Source: a virus. From it: DNA of 28,285 bases. Made by a program: the position numbers and the translations under genes. Each line of letters opens with the position of its first letter. Position 1 is the first letter of the stretch. Below the pieces are notes generated by a model. That model saw only the letters and a program-made list of their open reading frames with translations, searched no databases and was not told the DNA's origin. Of the stretch, positions 16,913-23,998 are shown piece after piece. The stretch is from positions 1 to 28,285 of the IMG/VR virus record IMGVR_UViG_3300025098_000217, one strand, 5' to 3'.

Positions 16913-16931
16913 GGGAGGAATTGCACCTCCC
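16913..16931 (-). ncRNA. Conserved-loop hairpin, copy 2 (psbA leader)
   Basis: The minus strand reads GGGAGG-TGCAATT-CCTCCC, a perfect 6-bp stem with the same 7-nt loop as the capsid-leader copy (15579-15597). It lies 16 nt after the stop of the beta-barrel gene. A second small hairpin, AGACT-GCCA-AGTCT followed by TTTAAATT, follows at 16904-16891. Different stems with an identical loop suggest selection on structure. Confidence 0.6.
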
Positions 16932-16947
16932 TTATTCTATTTAGCTA

Positions 16948-17298
16948 TTAGAAGCTGTACTTGAGTCCGAGCTTAGTGCCGTAATCATTTACATCATCAA
17001 AGGTAGCAGCTACTTCACCATATACGGAGAGGCGTTCTGTTGCTTGAACTGAACCGCCAAGCTTACCAGTCAGTTTAGTTTCTTCTTCACCACCATCAGG
17101 TGCAAAGATAGAAGGACCAGCTTGTACATAATAAGAAGCTACATCATTTCCTGATTCATAACCCAGATGGAAATCTGTGACATGACCATTAAAATTAGAG
17201 CCACTGAAACCAGCATTGTTCTCAATGTTAGCGTAGGGACCAGCAATTGCAGGAGTAGCAAAGAAAGCTACGGCAGGGAGGATAGCAAAAAATTTCAT
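16948..17298 (-). CDS. Small secreted outer-membrane beta-barrel-like protein
   Basis: 116 aa. It has a clear signal peptide, MKFFAILPAVAFFATPAIAG, with cleavage likely after AIA. The rest alternates polar and hydrophobic residues and ends in an aromatic strand, YGTKLGLKYSF, whose terminal Phe is the usual outer-membrane barrel signal. The strands (FHLGYESG, SYYVQAGPSIF, KLTGKLGGSVQ, LSVYGEVAATF) suggest a short porin-like or opacity-type barrel. Similar proteins occur in other cyanophages but have no known function to my knowledge. Its ATG overlaps the lysozyme stop (ATGA), so it may act in the envelope during lysis or modify the surface of the infected cell. Confidence 0.8.
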   Translation of the reverse strand: MKFFAILPAVAFFATPAIAGPYANIENNAGFSGSNFNGHVTDFHLGYESGNDVASYYVQAGPSIFAPDGGEEETKLTGKLGGSVQATERLSVYGEVAATFDDVNDYGTKLGLKYSF

Positions 17299-17747
17299 TG
17301 TAGTTTAGTTAAAAAAGAATAGGTGTGTTTTGTACGATTACCATGAACACCCCAGCCTAACCAGTAGTATGCAGCATTCATATAATAAGGAATAGTTTGA
17401 TGATTAGTTTGAAAAGCATAAAGATCTTTTCTAAACCGCATCTCCTTTATCAAGTAATCTGTTTGACATTTAAGACCACTAGGATCTTCGTTGCGTTCGG
17501 CACAGTGGCTGCCAAGACCCTTGTACCGCTCAATAGATGTCCATTGAATCAGACCATACCCACCACGAAGGCAGCGATCGTAAGGAACGATAGCACCACC
17601 CTCGCAGATGTTAGGTTTGAAGTTAGACTCTTGCTGGATGTTACCCATAATGACCGCCAGTGCTGTACGGTCTGTCACACCAGCAGAAGTCTGTAGTTGT
17701 TCTAGAACGTACTGCTGAGGCGCAGTACATTGTGGGCATTCAATCAT
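17295..17747 (-). CDS. Phage lysozyme-fold peptidoglycan hydrolase, probable endolysin
   Basis: 150 aa. The block VIMGNIQQESNFKPNICEGG followed by RGGYGLIQWTSIERYKGL is typical of the phage tail lysozyme family (Phage_lysozyme2). The Glu of QQES is the likely catalytic acid. The protein cuts the cell wall. There is no signal peptide, and it begins with a CPQC pair of unknown role (MIECPQCTAPQQY). It lies among head genes, with a secreted barrel protein downstream, and is not fused to a tail protein, so it is more likely the lysis enzyme than a virion part. I see no holin in the window. The ATG overlaps the stop of the 49-aa gene. Confidence 0.82.
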   Translation of the reverse strand: MIECPQCTAPQQYVLEQLQTSAGVTDRTALAVIMGNIQQESNFKPNICEGGAIVPYDRCLRGGYGLIQWTSIERYKGLGSHCAERNEDPSGLKCQTDYLIKEMRFRKDLYAFQTNHQTIPYYMNAAYYWLGWGVHGNRTKHTYSFLTKLQ

Positions 17748-17893
17748 TTTTTCTTAGCAGTTTTAGCAGCTCGTTTGAAGTTGGCAGCAGTAGGAGCACC
17801 TTTGCTCCCTGGCTTACGCATCTTCTCACCTGAACCTTTTGCGATACGCATTTTCTTTGCGTGGATGTTAGCGTAGAGACCTCGTTTAGCCAT
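17744..17893 (-). CDS. Small basic conserved phage protein (49 aa)
   Basis: The product begins MAKRGLYANIHAKKMRIAKG, continues SGEKMRKPGSKGAPTAANF and ends in a lysine-rich tail. This pattern (KRGLYANIHAKR...GSGEKMRKPGSKGAPTA) recurs in many phages next to structural genes. It is very basic and Lys/Arg/Gly-rich, suggesting nucleic-acid binding, but no function is established. It starts inside the stop of the DUF6321-like gene (TAATG) and its stop overlaps the lysozyme start (ATGA). Confidence 0.85.
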   Translation of the reverse strand: MAKRGLYANIHAKKMRIAKGSGEKMRKPGSKGAPTAANFKRAAKTAKKK

Positions 17894-18141
17894 TAGGATT
17901 TACCACATTTCCATTTACGTAATGCAAGAGCCTTCCGTGTAGGCTTGCCCTTGCTGTCTTTCATTGGACCTTTGACACCACTCATCCTAGCACAGAAAGA
18001 CTTCTTACGCTTTCCGCCACCAGGTTGTGGTGCCTTTAAATTAGAACCGGTTTCCCGATTATACTTTTCACGACCAGCTTTAGTAAGACCACCAGATCGT
18101 GATTTATGTTTACCGATCTTTAGGCTAACGTTCTTAGCCAT
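17893..18141 (-). CDS. Small basic DUF6321-like protein
   Basis: 82 aa, strongly basic. The sequence SGGLTKAGREKYNRETGSNL-KAPQP and KRKKSFCARMSGVKGPM, then GKPTRKALALRKWKC, matches a conserved family of phage proteins (DUF6321) common in marine phages. It has conserved Cys residues in SFCARMS and KWKCGKS. Role unknown; charge and placement beside head genes suggest contact with DNA or packaging. Coupled to both neighbours by TAATG overlaps. Confidence 0.88.
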   Translation of the reverse strand: MAKNVSLKIGKHKSRSGGLTKAGREKYNRETGSNLKAPQPGGGKRKKSFCARMSGVKGPMKDSKGKPTRKALALRKWKCGKS

Positions 18142-18221
18142 TATTTTTTAGTGCCTTTTTTTGTTTCTTTCTTAGGTGGCCTACCTTTCTGTGATCCGTA
18201 AGTTCCTTTACCTTGTGGCAT
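18141..18221 (-). CDS. 26-aa Lys/Gly-rich protein
   Basis: Reads MPQGKGTYGSQKGRPPKKET and ends in KKGTKK. The N-terminal MPQGKGTYGS-KxGRPPKK pattern recurs in cyanophage genomes. The ATG uses the last base of the hli stop, and the TAA overlaps the next ATG, so it is set tightly in the gene chain. The GRPPKK segment resembles an AT-hook core (GRP), which would fit minor-groove DNA binding; this is inference. Confidence 0.78.
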   Translation of the reverse strand: MPQGKGTYGSQKGRPPKKETKKGTKK

Positions 18222-18415
18222 TACCATACTCCAGGGATAATTTGTCCAGTCAATGCATACGCTCCAAGCGCAGCCATGACACCTAGCATAGCTAGGCGAC
18301 CATTTAGTTTTTCTGCTTTGTCGTTGTGATTCACAGTGTAAGTTTCGTCAGTGTACATGGTAGGTTCTTTAGCAAAGAGGTTTTGTTGTCCGCGATCGTT
18401 GGTGGTAACAGTCAT
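18221..18415 (-). CDS. hli: High-light-inducible protein (Hli)
   Basis: 64 aa from the first ATG, which shares a base with the scaffold stop. The conserved Hli helix is complete: AEKLNGRLAMLGVMAALGAY followed by ALTGQIIPG. It carries the chlorophyll-binding ExxNGR and the TGQ-PG end. Hli proteins sit in the thylakoid membrane and protect photosystem II from excess light, which fits the psbA gene nearby. The first 19 residues are unlike the family, so the start may be the internal ATG at 18358, giving 45 aa (MYTDETYTVN). Neither start has a clear Shine-Dalgarno. Confidence 0.95.
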   Translation of the reverse strand: MTVTTNDRGQQNLFAKEPTMYTDETYTVNHNDKAEKLNGRLAMLGVMAALGAYALTGQIIPGVW

Positions 18416-19056
18416 TAGAATTCGATGTCAGAGTTTTGAAGTTTACGGATAACGTCATCCCTGAAAGCAGGGTCATTATCATAACGTGGATCATTCATAG
18501 CTTGTACAAGTTCCTGTTGACTACGGAACTGTTCGTTTTGCTGTGCTGCTGAACGCTTACCAGTAAGCAGCTGTCCATCACTACCAACAGAATCATTATA
18601 CTTATTACTCAATGCTTGTACAGCAAAGTAAATAGAGTTAGCATTGCCGCTAGCCATTACAGAATCATACATCTCAACTTCTTCTTTAGACATGTTATCA
18701 CCTGCCCAACTAAGCATTGATTTGTATGCTTTCTCACCACCAACCATTTCAAATAGTTGACCAGCTTGTTCTTCAGTAAGTTGATCATCAGAAGGTTCTT
18801 CTTCTGATTCTTCTTCTGATGGCTGTTCTTCCTGCTCTACTTCTTCACCGGCTTCAGGTGCATCACTTGGTTCACCGAGTTTCTTTTGTAGTGCAATATA
18901 AGCTTGTTCTAATGATGACTGGTCTTTAAATTTACCAGCCAACAGCGGTTGCTCTGCACCCTCAAGAGACTCAGCAACCTGCAAAGAGTCTTGCTCATCA
19001 GCATTCATGTCTGGCTGATCAGCAGGTGTATCATTCATCGTAAGTGTTTCAGGCAT
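18415..19056 (-). CDS. Capsid assembly scaffolding protein (gp9-like)
   Basis: 213 aa starting MPETLTMNDTPADQPDMN, one base after the portal stop. I prefer this ATG to an upstream non-ATG start that would add a Lys/Asn/His-rich stretch encoded inside the portal gene. The protein is very acidic (EVEQEEQPSEEESEEEP) and has the family segment LLAGKFKDQSSLEQAYIALQ plus a helical C-terminus ending in DDVIRKLQNSDIEF. Scaffolds guide capsid assembly and then leave. T7 gp9 is longer (307 aa); shorter acidic forms are usual in cyanopodoviruses. Confidence 0.9.
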   Translation of the reverse strand: MPETLTMNDTPADQPDMNADEQDSLQVAESLEGAEQPLLAGKFKDQSSLEQAYIALQKKLGEPSDAPEAGEEVEQEEQPSEEESEEEPSDDQLTEEQAGQLFEMVGGEKAYKSMLSWAGDNMSKEEVEMYDSVMASGNANSIYFAVQALSNKYNDSVGSDGQLLTGKRSAAQQNEQFRSQQELVQAMNDPRYDNDPAFRDDVIRKLQNSDIEF

Positions 19057-19057
19057 A

Positions 19058-20641
19058 TTATTGTGGTGGTTGTTGTTGTGCTTCTTGTTGTTGTTGCATA
19101 GCTTGCATTTCAGCTTGCTCACGTTTCTGGTCAACAGCTGCCAGTTGTGGTTGTTGCTGTTGTGCCATCATTGCTTGCTGCTGAGCCATAGCTTGTTGCT
19201 GTTCACTCTGTTGTTCTTCCATACTCTTCACAAGGTTGAGTACATCGATACCAGAGGCAGCTGCAAGACGTTTGATAACTTCATCAGTATTGATGAACTG
19301 ACCAATAGCTTCAGGTCCAATAGTTTGTGCAATGATCTGTAGGAATTGACCAAGACTTTCACGATCTTGACCACGACCAAGGGCATTGATACCAGCAACA
19401 ATAGTTGGCTTAACAATGTCACCTTTAGGTAACCGTGGGATCTGTCCAGTCTTCTGTGCAACAGCAAGTTTGCGGTTAAGATAAGGTACAAGGAACTCGA
19501 CAGTTAGTAGGGAGAATAGTCCCCCAAGTTGTTGTTCAAGCTCAAGTTGTGTCATCCGAACCTCTTCAGCTGTAGTGCGTTCTGAGTCCCTAACGTTCAT
19601 AATTAGGAATGCTTCACTCAAACGTTGAGTTAAAGAACCAATCATTTGATAAGCTGTTTGGAAGTCAGCTGTCTTACCAACTTGCACTACACCAATATCA
19701 TCAGGTCGTCCCTGAATGATAGCACCATTGCCTGCCTTGGCAAGCGTTGATGGTTTGGTTGTGCTGCTTGGTGAGACAGTAAACACTACTTTAGCAGCTG
19801 CTGCGCTGCCTTCAACGATGGCTTGTGACAGAGCTTCAAGTGACTTTAGATCACCAAGGAACTCTTCCACTCTACCGCGTCCGTAGACCTCTCCGTCTAC
19901 GTGGTTAAAGCGTAGCACAAGCCAGGGGTTACTGTCAACAGGTGCTTTACCCATTGACTTGGTAAGGATCTGATCGTATACCTCTTGATGCCATACCCAT
20001 CGATTATTGTCTAGCGTACAGTGTGTATAAATATCACATTCATCACTTTGTGCTGTTGTGCTATCAGATACATCATTAGTTGGCGCTTCTTTATATTCGG
20101 GGTAATTTTTTTTGAGTATTTTTTTCGAGATTGTTTCTTTAGTTACAATTTCTATAACATTACCGTTACCATCTCTATCAATTACATATCGGTTTAAAGG
20201 ATAGAGCTTAAGTCCATCCTTACCCATAAAGATAAGAGCATTACCAGCTACAACTAAATGCTTTAGTGCTTGGTGAACAACAACACGATCAGTAGAAGCC
20301 GCAATGGATTCCATGATAGTGCGTTCAACTTTAGCAAACGACAAGTCAAGTTCTGATCTAATCTCAGGACCAAGTTCTTCTGGAAGATTAATATCATTCA
20401 CCTGGAGTTTAAAGAAGCTGGTTTGTGGAGGTAGCAATGCAAGCATAAGTTTACTTGCAAGTGTCACCACACCTTTGGCTCCTGTTGATTGCCAGGGAGT
20501 AGTAAGTTTAAGAGCACCTTTGGTAAAGTGCTCGTCTTCACGAATAAGATAAGGTAAGGTTAGATCTGCTGCTTGTCTAGCAGAGTTTAGAAACTGGGAA
20601 CGGTCCGAAGACAATCTGTCATAACGTGATTTAGCAGTCAT
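19058..20641 (-). CDS. Portal (head-tail connector) protein, gp8-like
   Basis: 527 aa, close to T7 gp8 (536). Recognisable blocks: RQAADLTLPYLIREDEH, TPWQSTGAKGVVTLASKLML-ALLPPQTSFFKL, VVAGNALIFM, NPWLVLRFNHVDGEVYGRGR and SERTTAEEVRMTQLELEQQLG-GLFSLL. The C-terminus is Gln-rich (EEQQSEQQQAMAQQQ onwards), as is common in this group. Twelve copies form the ring through which DNA is packed and ejected. The ATG shares a base with the stop of the gp7.3-like gene. Confidence 0.96.
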   Translation of the reverse strand: MTAKSRYDRLSSDRSQFLNSARQAADLTLPYLIREDEHFTKGALKLTTPWQSTGAKGVVTLASKLMLALLPPQTSFFKLQVNDINLPEELGPEIRSELDLSFAKVERTIMESIAASTDRVVVHQALKHLVVAGNALIFMGKDGLKLYPLNRYVIDRDGNGNVIEIVTKETISKKILKKNYPEYKEAPTNDVSDSTTAQSDECDIYTHCTLDNNRWVWHQEVYDQILTKSMGKAPVDSNPWLVLRFNHVDGEVYGRGRVEEFLGDLKSLEALSQAIVEGSAAAAKVVFTVSPSSTTKPSTLAKAGNGAIIQGRPDDIGVVQVGKTADFQTAYQMIGSLTQRLSEAFLIMNVRDSERTTAEEVRMTQLELEQQLGGLFSLLTVEFLVPYLNRKLAVAQKTGQIPRLPKGDIVKPTIVAGINALGRGQDRESLGQFLQIIAQTIGPEAIGQFINTDEVIKRLAAASGIDVLNLVKSMEEQQSEQQQAMAQQQAMMAQQQQPQLAAVDQKREQAEMQAMQQQQEAQQQPPQ

Positions 20642-21219
20642 TAGATGTTAAGTGTTCCAGATTTAATAGAGGCTAATGCATTGGCGGCAGAAGGATTAAA
20701 CTGACTGCCTATTCGTTTTTTAAAGGCTTTAGTACCGCCACTTTTTTGAGTATTAGATTCTTGTAGTTGTAATTCAGGAGTAGCACCAGCAAGTCTAGCA
20801 CGTTCCTGATTGGTTGCCATTGTTTGTTGCTGAGTTTTAAAATCTGCGGCTTGGGTAGCCATATCCTTTTGCAAGCCTGAGATCTGTAGACCAAATTGAT
20901 CTTTTGTACTTTGTAGATTGCTAGCATATAAATTTTGCATAGAACCTAGTTTAGCACCGTAGTCTGCTGAGGCACGATTAAGAGCTGACTGATAATTAGA
21001 TGCAGCAGTGGAAGCAGAAGTTTGTGAGGCCCTAAGCTGTTTTGTTAAAGCGTCGATCTGACTTGTATATTTACTTGTATCGACCGGAGCTTGGACAGTT
21101 ACAGTCTTAGGTTTAGCAGCATATTTGGCTGCAAGAGCATTGTAACGTTTGCGCTGCTCATTAATTTCATCCCGATATCCTTGTTTTATACTTTTAAGTT
21201 TGGAATAAGAGACTCCCAT
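20641..21219 (-). CDS. Coiled-coil protein before the portal, gp7.3-like position
   Basis: 192 aa, rich in Gln, Ala, Ser and Thr, with long predicted helices (IDALTKQLRASQTSASTAA, TKDQFGLQISGLQKDMATQ). The N-terminus MGVSYSKLKSIKQGYRDEIN is basic. The C-terminal ASIKSGTLNI resembles the end of T7 gp7.3 (SSGGGINI), a tail and host-range protein encoded just before the T7 portal. Position and that short ending are the only links, so I call it a likely minor virion protein. It is coupled by TAATG on both sides. Confidence 0.65.
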   Translation of the reverse strand: MGVSYSKLKSIKQGYRDEINEQRKRYNALAAKYAAKPKTVTVQAPVDTSKYTSQIDALTKQLRASQTSASTAASNYQSALNRASADYGAKLGSMQNLYASNLQSTKDQFGLQISGLQKDMATQAADFKTQQQTMATNQERARLAGATPELQLQESNTQKSGGTKAFKKRIGSQFNPSAANALASIKSGTLNI

Positions 21220-21401
21220 TAGTTTTCATCCATATAGTTAATGACCCACTCAACAACACTGCGTTGACCAGACCTGTACATAATTTTTTCCATTGTATCT
21301 TCAGGGGTAGGGTTTGTTGGTGGAAAGGATTCTTCTAGTGCAGCTAAAAGTCCACGGGAATTCATCCCAAGAACTTCAAGCGTATTGGGGGAGATTGACA
21401 T
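21219..21401 (-). CDS. Conserved 60-aa cyanophage protein (MYRSGQRSVVEW)
   Basis: Reads MSISPNTLEVLGMNSRGLLA-ALEESFPPTNPTPEDTMEKI and ends MYRSGQRSVVEWVINYMDEN. I recall the EDTMEKIMYRSGQRSVVEW segment as conserved across cyanophages, where it stays unassigned. The ATG at 21401 lies inside the 3' end of nrdB (26-nt overlap). Upstream start codons would only add residues encoded in the nrdB overlap. It follows the reductase genes, so a link to nucleotide metabolism is possible but unsupported. Confidence 0.8.
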   Translation of the reverse strand: MSISPNTLEVLGMNSRGLLAALEESFPPTNPTPEDTMEKIMYRSGQRSVVEWVINYMDEN

Positions 21402-22092
21402 TACTATGCTCGAAGAAAGCTGGCATTCTAGCTGATTTAGTTGCGGAAAGTTCTGGGGCTTTGCCCTCATACATTAAGCGATCACTAGAATCAAGCCAAA
21501 ATTTTTTGTCTAAATATTTATCGGTAGTATTTGTACCTAGGGGCTGCATTACCCAATTGATAGTTGCCTTGCGGAGTTTATCAAGAGAAGGACTGATAGT
21601 AAGCCCCAGCTCCCGACAAACAATGCTATTGGCAGCAACGTGAATTTGTTCATCTCTGCTTATATCCGCACTGACTGTACGCATTCCAGCGTCACCATTA
21701 AAGCGGAAGAATGGTAAAAGAACGAAGAAAATTGCACGCTCGGCAACCATCGCTTTGAGGATCGTATGATCAGGATGCGTAGTCCAAGCTTCCCTGAGCC
21801 GGAGAGCTTCCGATTCAGCTTTTTCATCAACCCCGTAAGCATTGGCAATGTAACCAAGTGCCAGGTCGTGATTTTCCTCATCGGTGATATTTGATTCCAA
21901 TAACTCCCGCGATAGTTTTGGTACGTCGGCAGCCAATGCATCACGGATAAAATCTCCCACAGGTAGTTCCATATGTCTCAACGCAAGAGCACGGTGTACC
22001 GTCTCTTCCGCCCCTGCCTTGCATGATCCGGCAGTTGTCTGGACTGGTGTCCATTTTCTTTTTCTGTTTAGTAGTTTCTCGTAAGGGTTCAT
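21376..22092 (-). CDS. nrdB: Ribonucleotide reductase small subunit (class I beta, NrdB-like)
   Basis: 238 aa from an ATG overlapping the nrdA stop (ATGA). It is shorter than typical NrdB (~320-370 aa). Ferritin-like metal-binding signatures are visible: ITDEENHDLALGYIANAYG (ExxH) and ISRDEQIHVAANSIVCRELG (ExxH), with Glu residues in AVVAERAIFFVLLPFFR-type helices between. The beta subunit makes the oxidised cofactor that starts catalysis in NrdA. I cannot tell from sequence which metal or radical it uses; the usual Tyr next to the first cluster helix is not obvious. Gene order and overlap strongly support the partnership with nrdA. Confidence 0.8.
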   Translation of the reverse strand: MNPYEKLLNRKRKWTPVQTTAGSCKAGAEETVHRALALRHMELPVGDFIRDALAADVPKLSRELLESNITDEENHDLALGYIANAYGVDEKAESEALRLREAWTTHPDHTILKAMVAERAIFFVLLPFFRFNGDAGMRTVSADISRDEQIHVAANSIVCRELGLTISPSLDKLRKATINWVMQPLGTNTTDKYLDKKFWLDSSDRLMYEGKAPELSATKSARMPAFFEHSNVNLPQYA

Positions 22093-23456
22093 TCTTGACA
22101 ATCACATGTAAGTTCTTCATTTAAAATATCCTCTAAATAATTCTCTACATCTTCTGCATCTAGTGCAGCGTATGCGTCTGATTTATCTTGTGTATCACTC
22201 ATTACTTGAAGTGAATAATAGAGGCTGGTTTGCGGGGACCGTAGCCACTCTTCCACGAACGCATTGTCGTAGGTCACCATATCGCTCCATGAATTGAAGC
22301 TATAACCGTGAAGAAGCCCTGTGCGATTTAGTAGAGTCATGATGCCATCAGCAACACGTTTGTAAGCCTCCCAGCCTACCTCAGAGGCGATCTCTACATC
22401 ACCATAGTTGTAAGTTTGTACTCCGAAAGTACCCGAGTCGCGATCGACTGTCTGCGAGATAGGTGGAGCGATTTCTGGTGTGCTAGTATAGCCATCCAAA
22501 TCCACGCTTCGATAACTGCAACTGGCGGTTGGAGCGATAGCAAAGGCTCGAACCATATTATACTCGCGAGCGATTGTGGCTGCTTGGTTAATTCCTGAAG
22601 CAATTTGAGAGACAAGTTCATAAGATGCAGATCGAATAGTTTCATTGTTGTTATATTGATCCAACGCTCTTCCAAATTGTTCGTAGGTTACTCCGTACCG
22701 CCGTAGGAGATTTGCGAGGCCAAGCATTCCGAGTCCCACCTGTCTATCAATTTCAGGCGGGAGGTATTCTCCAGTATCTCCGACAGCTGTCCTACTATGT
22801 AGGCTGCACAATTCGGACATACCTTCAACAAATGCTCGTGGGATGTCGTCGAACTCACAGGCTCCAAGACTGATATGCTGTAATAAACAGGTGCCTCGTG
22901 ATGGCAGGTATACTTCGAGACAGACGTTACCTCTGATGCGCTTTCCTTCATTGTCATACTTAACTTTATTTAGCCAAATGTCGCCTGATTTGATTCCATG
23001 TAGTAGCTCTTCCTTGAACGTACAATCCTGCCACCACTCTTCAGTGATGTTGATACATCGTTTAACCCAAGGTAGTTCGGATCTAGGAGTAGTGATAAAG
23101 TCCCTAGCATCAGGATGGGATAAGTCAAGGTGCAGAACAATGGCACCATTTTTATAAATCCCGCCCCGTCGTAGTATTTCATTTAAAGAAGAGTAAATTT
23201 TACCAAAACTTACAGGACCTGAAGCAGTAACTCCAGACTCTCTCGTGTAACCTTTAGGGTCAAGTTTAGAGAGATGGATAGCACAACCTGCACCATACCT
23301 AAGAGCATGTGAGGCAAACCTCCAGCTGGCCTCAATTCCGTTAGGACCTTCCATTTCATTTTCAACTACAAATACTGTGCAGCTGACGGGTAAGCGATGA
23401 GTAGGATCATCGATCCATGATTGAACCCGACCTGTGCGGGAGATATAATTAGACAT
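22089..23456 (-). CDS. nrdA: Ribonucleotide reductase large subunit (class I alpha, NrdA-like)
   Basis: 455 aa, compact for the family because it lacks the N-terminal ATP-cone. The active-site pattern N-x-C-x-E is seen in RGNVCLEVYL. The paired redox Cys are in LPVSCTVFVVEN and GTCLLQHISLG. The phosphate-binding loop is IAPTASCSYRSVDLDGYTS. The adjacent tyrosines in TSLYYSLQVMSD match the class I radical-relay pair, and the C-terminus LTCDCQE supplies a Cys pair for re-reduction. It converts host ribonucleotides to DNA precursors. Related cyanophage enzymes were long labelled class II, but the Tyr pair and the NrdB next door argue for class I. It overlaps the MazG-like stop by 8 nt. Confidence 0.9.
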   Translation of the reverse strand: MSNYISRTGRVQSWIDDPTHRLPVSCTVFVVENEMEGPNGIEASWRFASHALRYGAGCAIHLSKLDPKGYTRESGVTASGPVSFGKIYSSLNEILRRGGIYKNGAIVLHLDLSHPDARDFITTPRSELPWVKRCINITEEWWQDCTFKEELLHGIKSGDIWLNKVKYDNEGKRIRGNVCLEVYLPSRGTCLLQHISLGACEFDDIPRAFVEGMSELCSLHSRTAVGDTGEYLPPEIDRQVGLGMLGLANLLRRYGVTYEQFGRALDQYNNNETIRSASYELVSQIASGINQAATIAREYNMVRAFAIAPTASCSYRSVDLDGYTSTPEIAPPISQTVDRDSGTFGVQTYNYGDVEIASEVGWEAYKRVADGIMTLLNRTGLLHGYSFNSWSDMVTYDNAFVEEWLRSPQTSLYYSLQVMSDTQDKSDAYAALDAEDVENYLEDILNEELTCDCQE

Positions 23457-23832
23457 TGAGTAGATCAGTTAAATTTGGAGGTTTGTAGTTTGGTCCTTTT
23501 AAGACCTTACCGTCAGGGCGGTAAATAGGTTGTCCATTTTCATCTAGTTTGGACATGTTTGATTTATGAACGCGATCCATAGCTTCATCTAGATCCCAAC
23601 CTTCATTAGCAGCAAACTGATAACAAACGTAGACAAGATCACAAAGCTCTTTTAATTGTTCGTGCTTATCTTTTAAATGAAAGGCTTCATGAAACTCTGA
23701 CCATTCTTCATCGATCAAAGATTTCTGGGTCAGTGTCCCATTCGTCGAATCCAAGATCGAGTAAGCTTCTCGAAATTCTTTTGCCTGACTCAATAGTGTC
23801 GTCCCAGTCTGATTGTGTTTTGTCGAGTTCAT
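23449..23832 (-). CDS. MazG-like nucleotide pyrophosphohydrolase
   Basis: 127 aa. The all-alpha NTP-pyrophosphatase pattern is present: LIDEEWSEFHEAF (EExxE) and later LKELCDLVYVCYQFAANEG (ExxD), followed by the conserved end NMSKLDENGQPIYRPDGKVLKGPNY-KPPNL (split here). These enzymes hydrolyse (d)NTPs or related signalling nucleotides; in cyanophages they are thought to adjust host nucleotide metabolism. The gene overlaps the DUF3310 gene by 125 nt and nrdA by 8 nt. Single-domain MazG-like proteins differ from full E. coli MazG, so I give no symbol. Confidence 0.88.
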   Translation of the reverse strand: MNSTKHNQTGTTLLSQAKEFREAYSILDSTNGTLTQKSLIDEEWSEFHEAFHLKDKHEQLKELCDLVYVCYQFAANEGWDLDEAMDRVHKSNMSKLDENGQPIYRPDGKVLKGPNYKPPNLTDLLNV

Positions 23833-23998
23833 GTTGTAGATAGTGGATTGCTTTGGCTAAGTCTTTTCGTTTGTCTCCTTTGTATTCACAACGACAAATG
23901 TATTTGACAGCATTAGCTTGGAAGAAGCTGAGGTTCTGATTAACGATGAAGTCTCCTACTTCCCAGTTGTTTCCGTAGTGTTCAGGTGATTGGGCCAT
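23708..23998 (-). CDS. DUF3310 protein (T7 gp1.7 nucleotide-kinase domain family)
   Basis: 96 aa. The N-terminal half has the DUF3310 core: SPEHYGNNWEVGDFIVNQNL, FFQANAVKYICRCEYKG and KRKDLAKAIHYLQHELDKTQ. T7 gp1.7, which carries this domain, is a nucleotide kinase, so a role in dNTP supply fits the neighbouring mazG-like and nrd genes. The C-terminal third (RSLLDLGFDEWDTDPEIFDR) is encoded in the overlap with the MazG-like gene and has no recognised motif. Activity is inferred from the family only. Confidence 0.85.
   Translation of the reverse strand: MAQSPEHYGNNWEVGDFIVNQNLSFFQANAVKYICRCEYKGDKRKDLAKAIHYLQHELDKTQSDWDDTIESGKRISRSLLDLGFDEWDTDPEIFDR

Noticed and set aside
19057-19134. Upstream extension of the scaffold protein (KCKLCNNNKKHNNNHHNN)
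   Set aside because: Low-complexity residues encoded by the Gln-rich 3' end of the portal in another frame; the ATG at 19056 fits the family.
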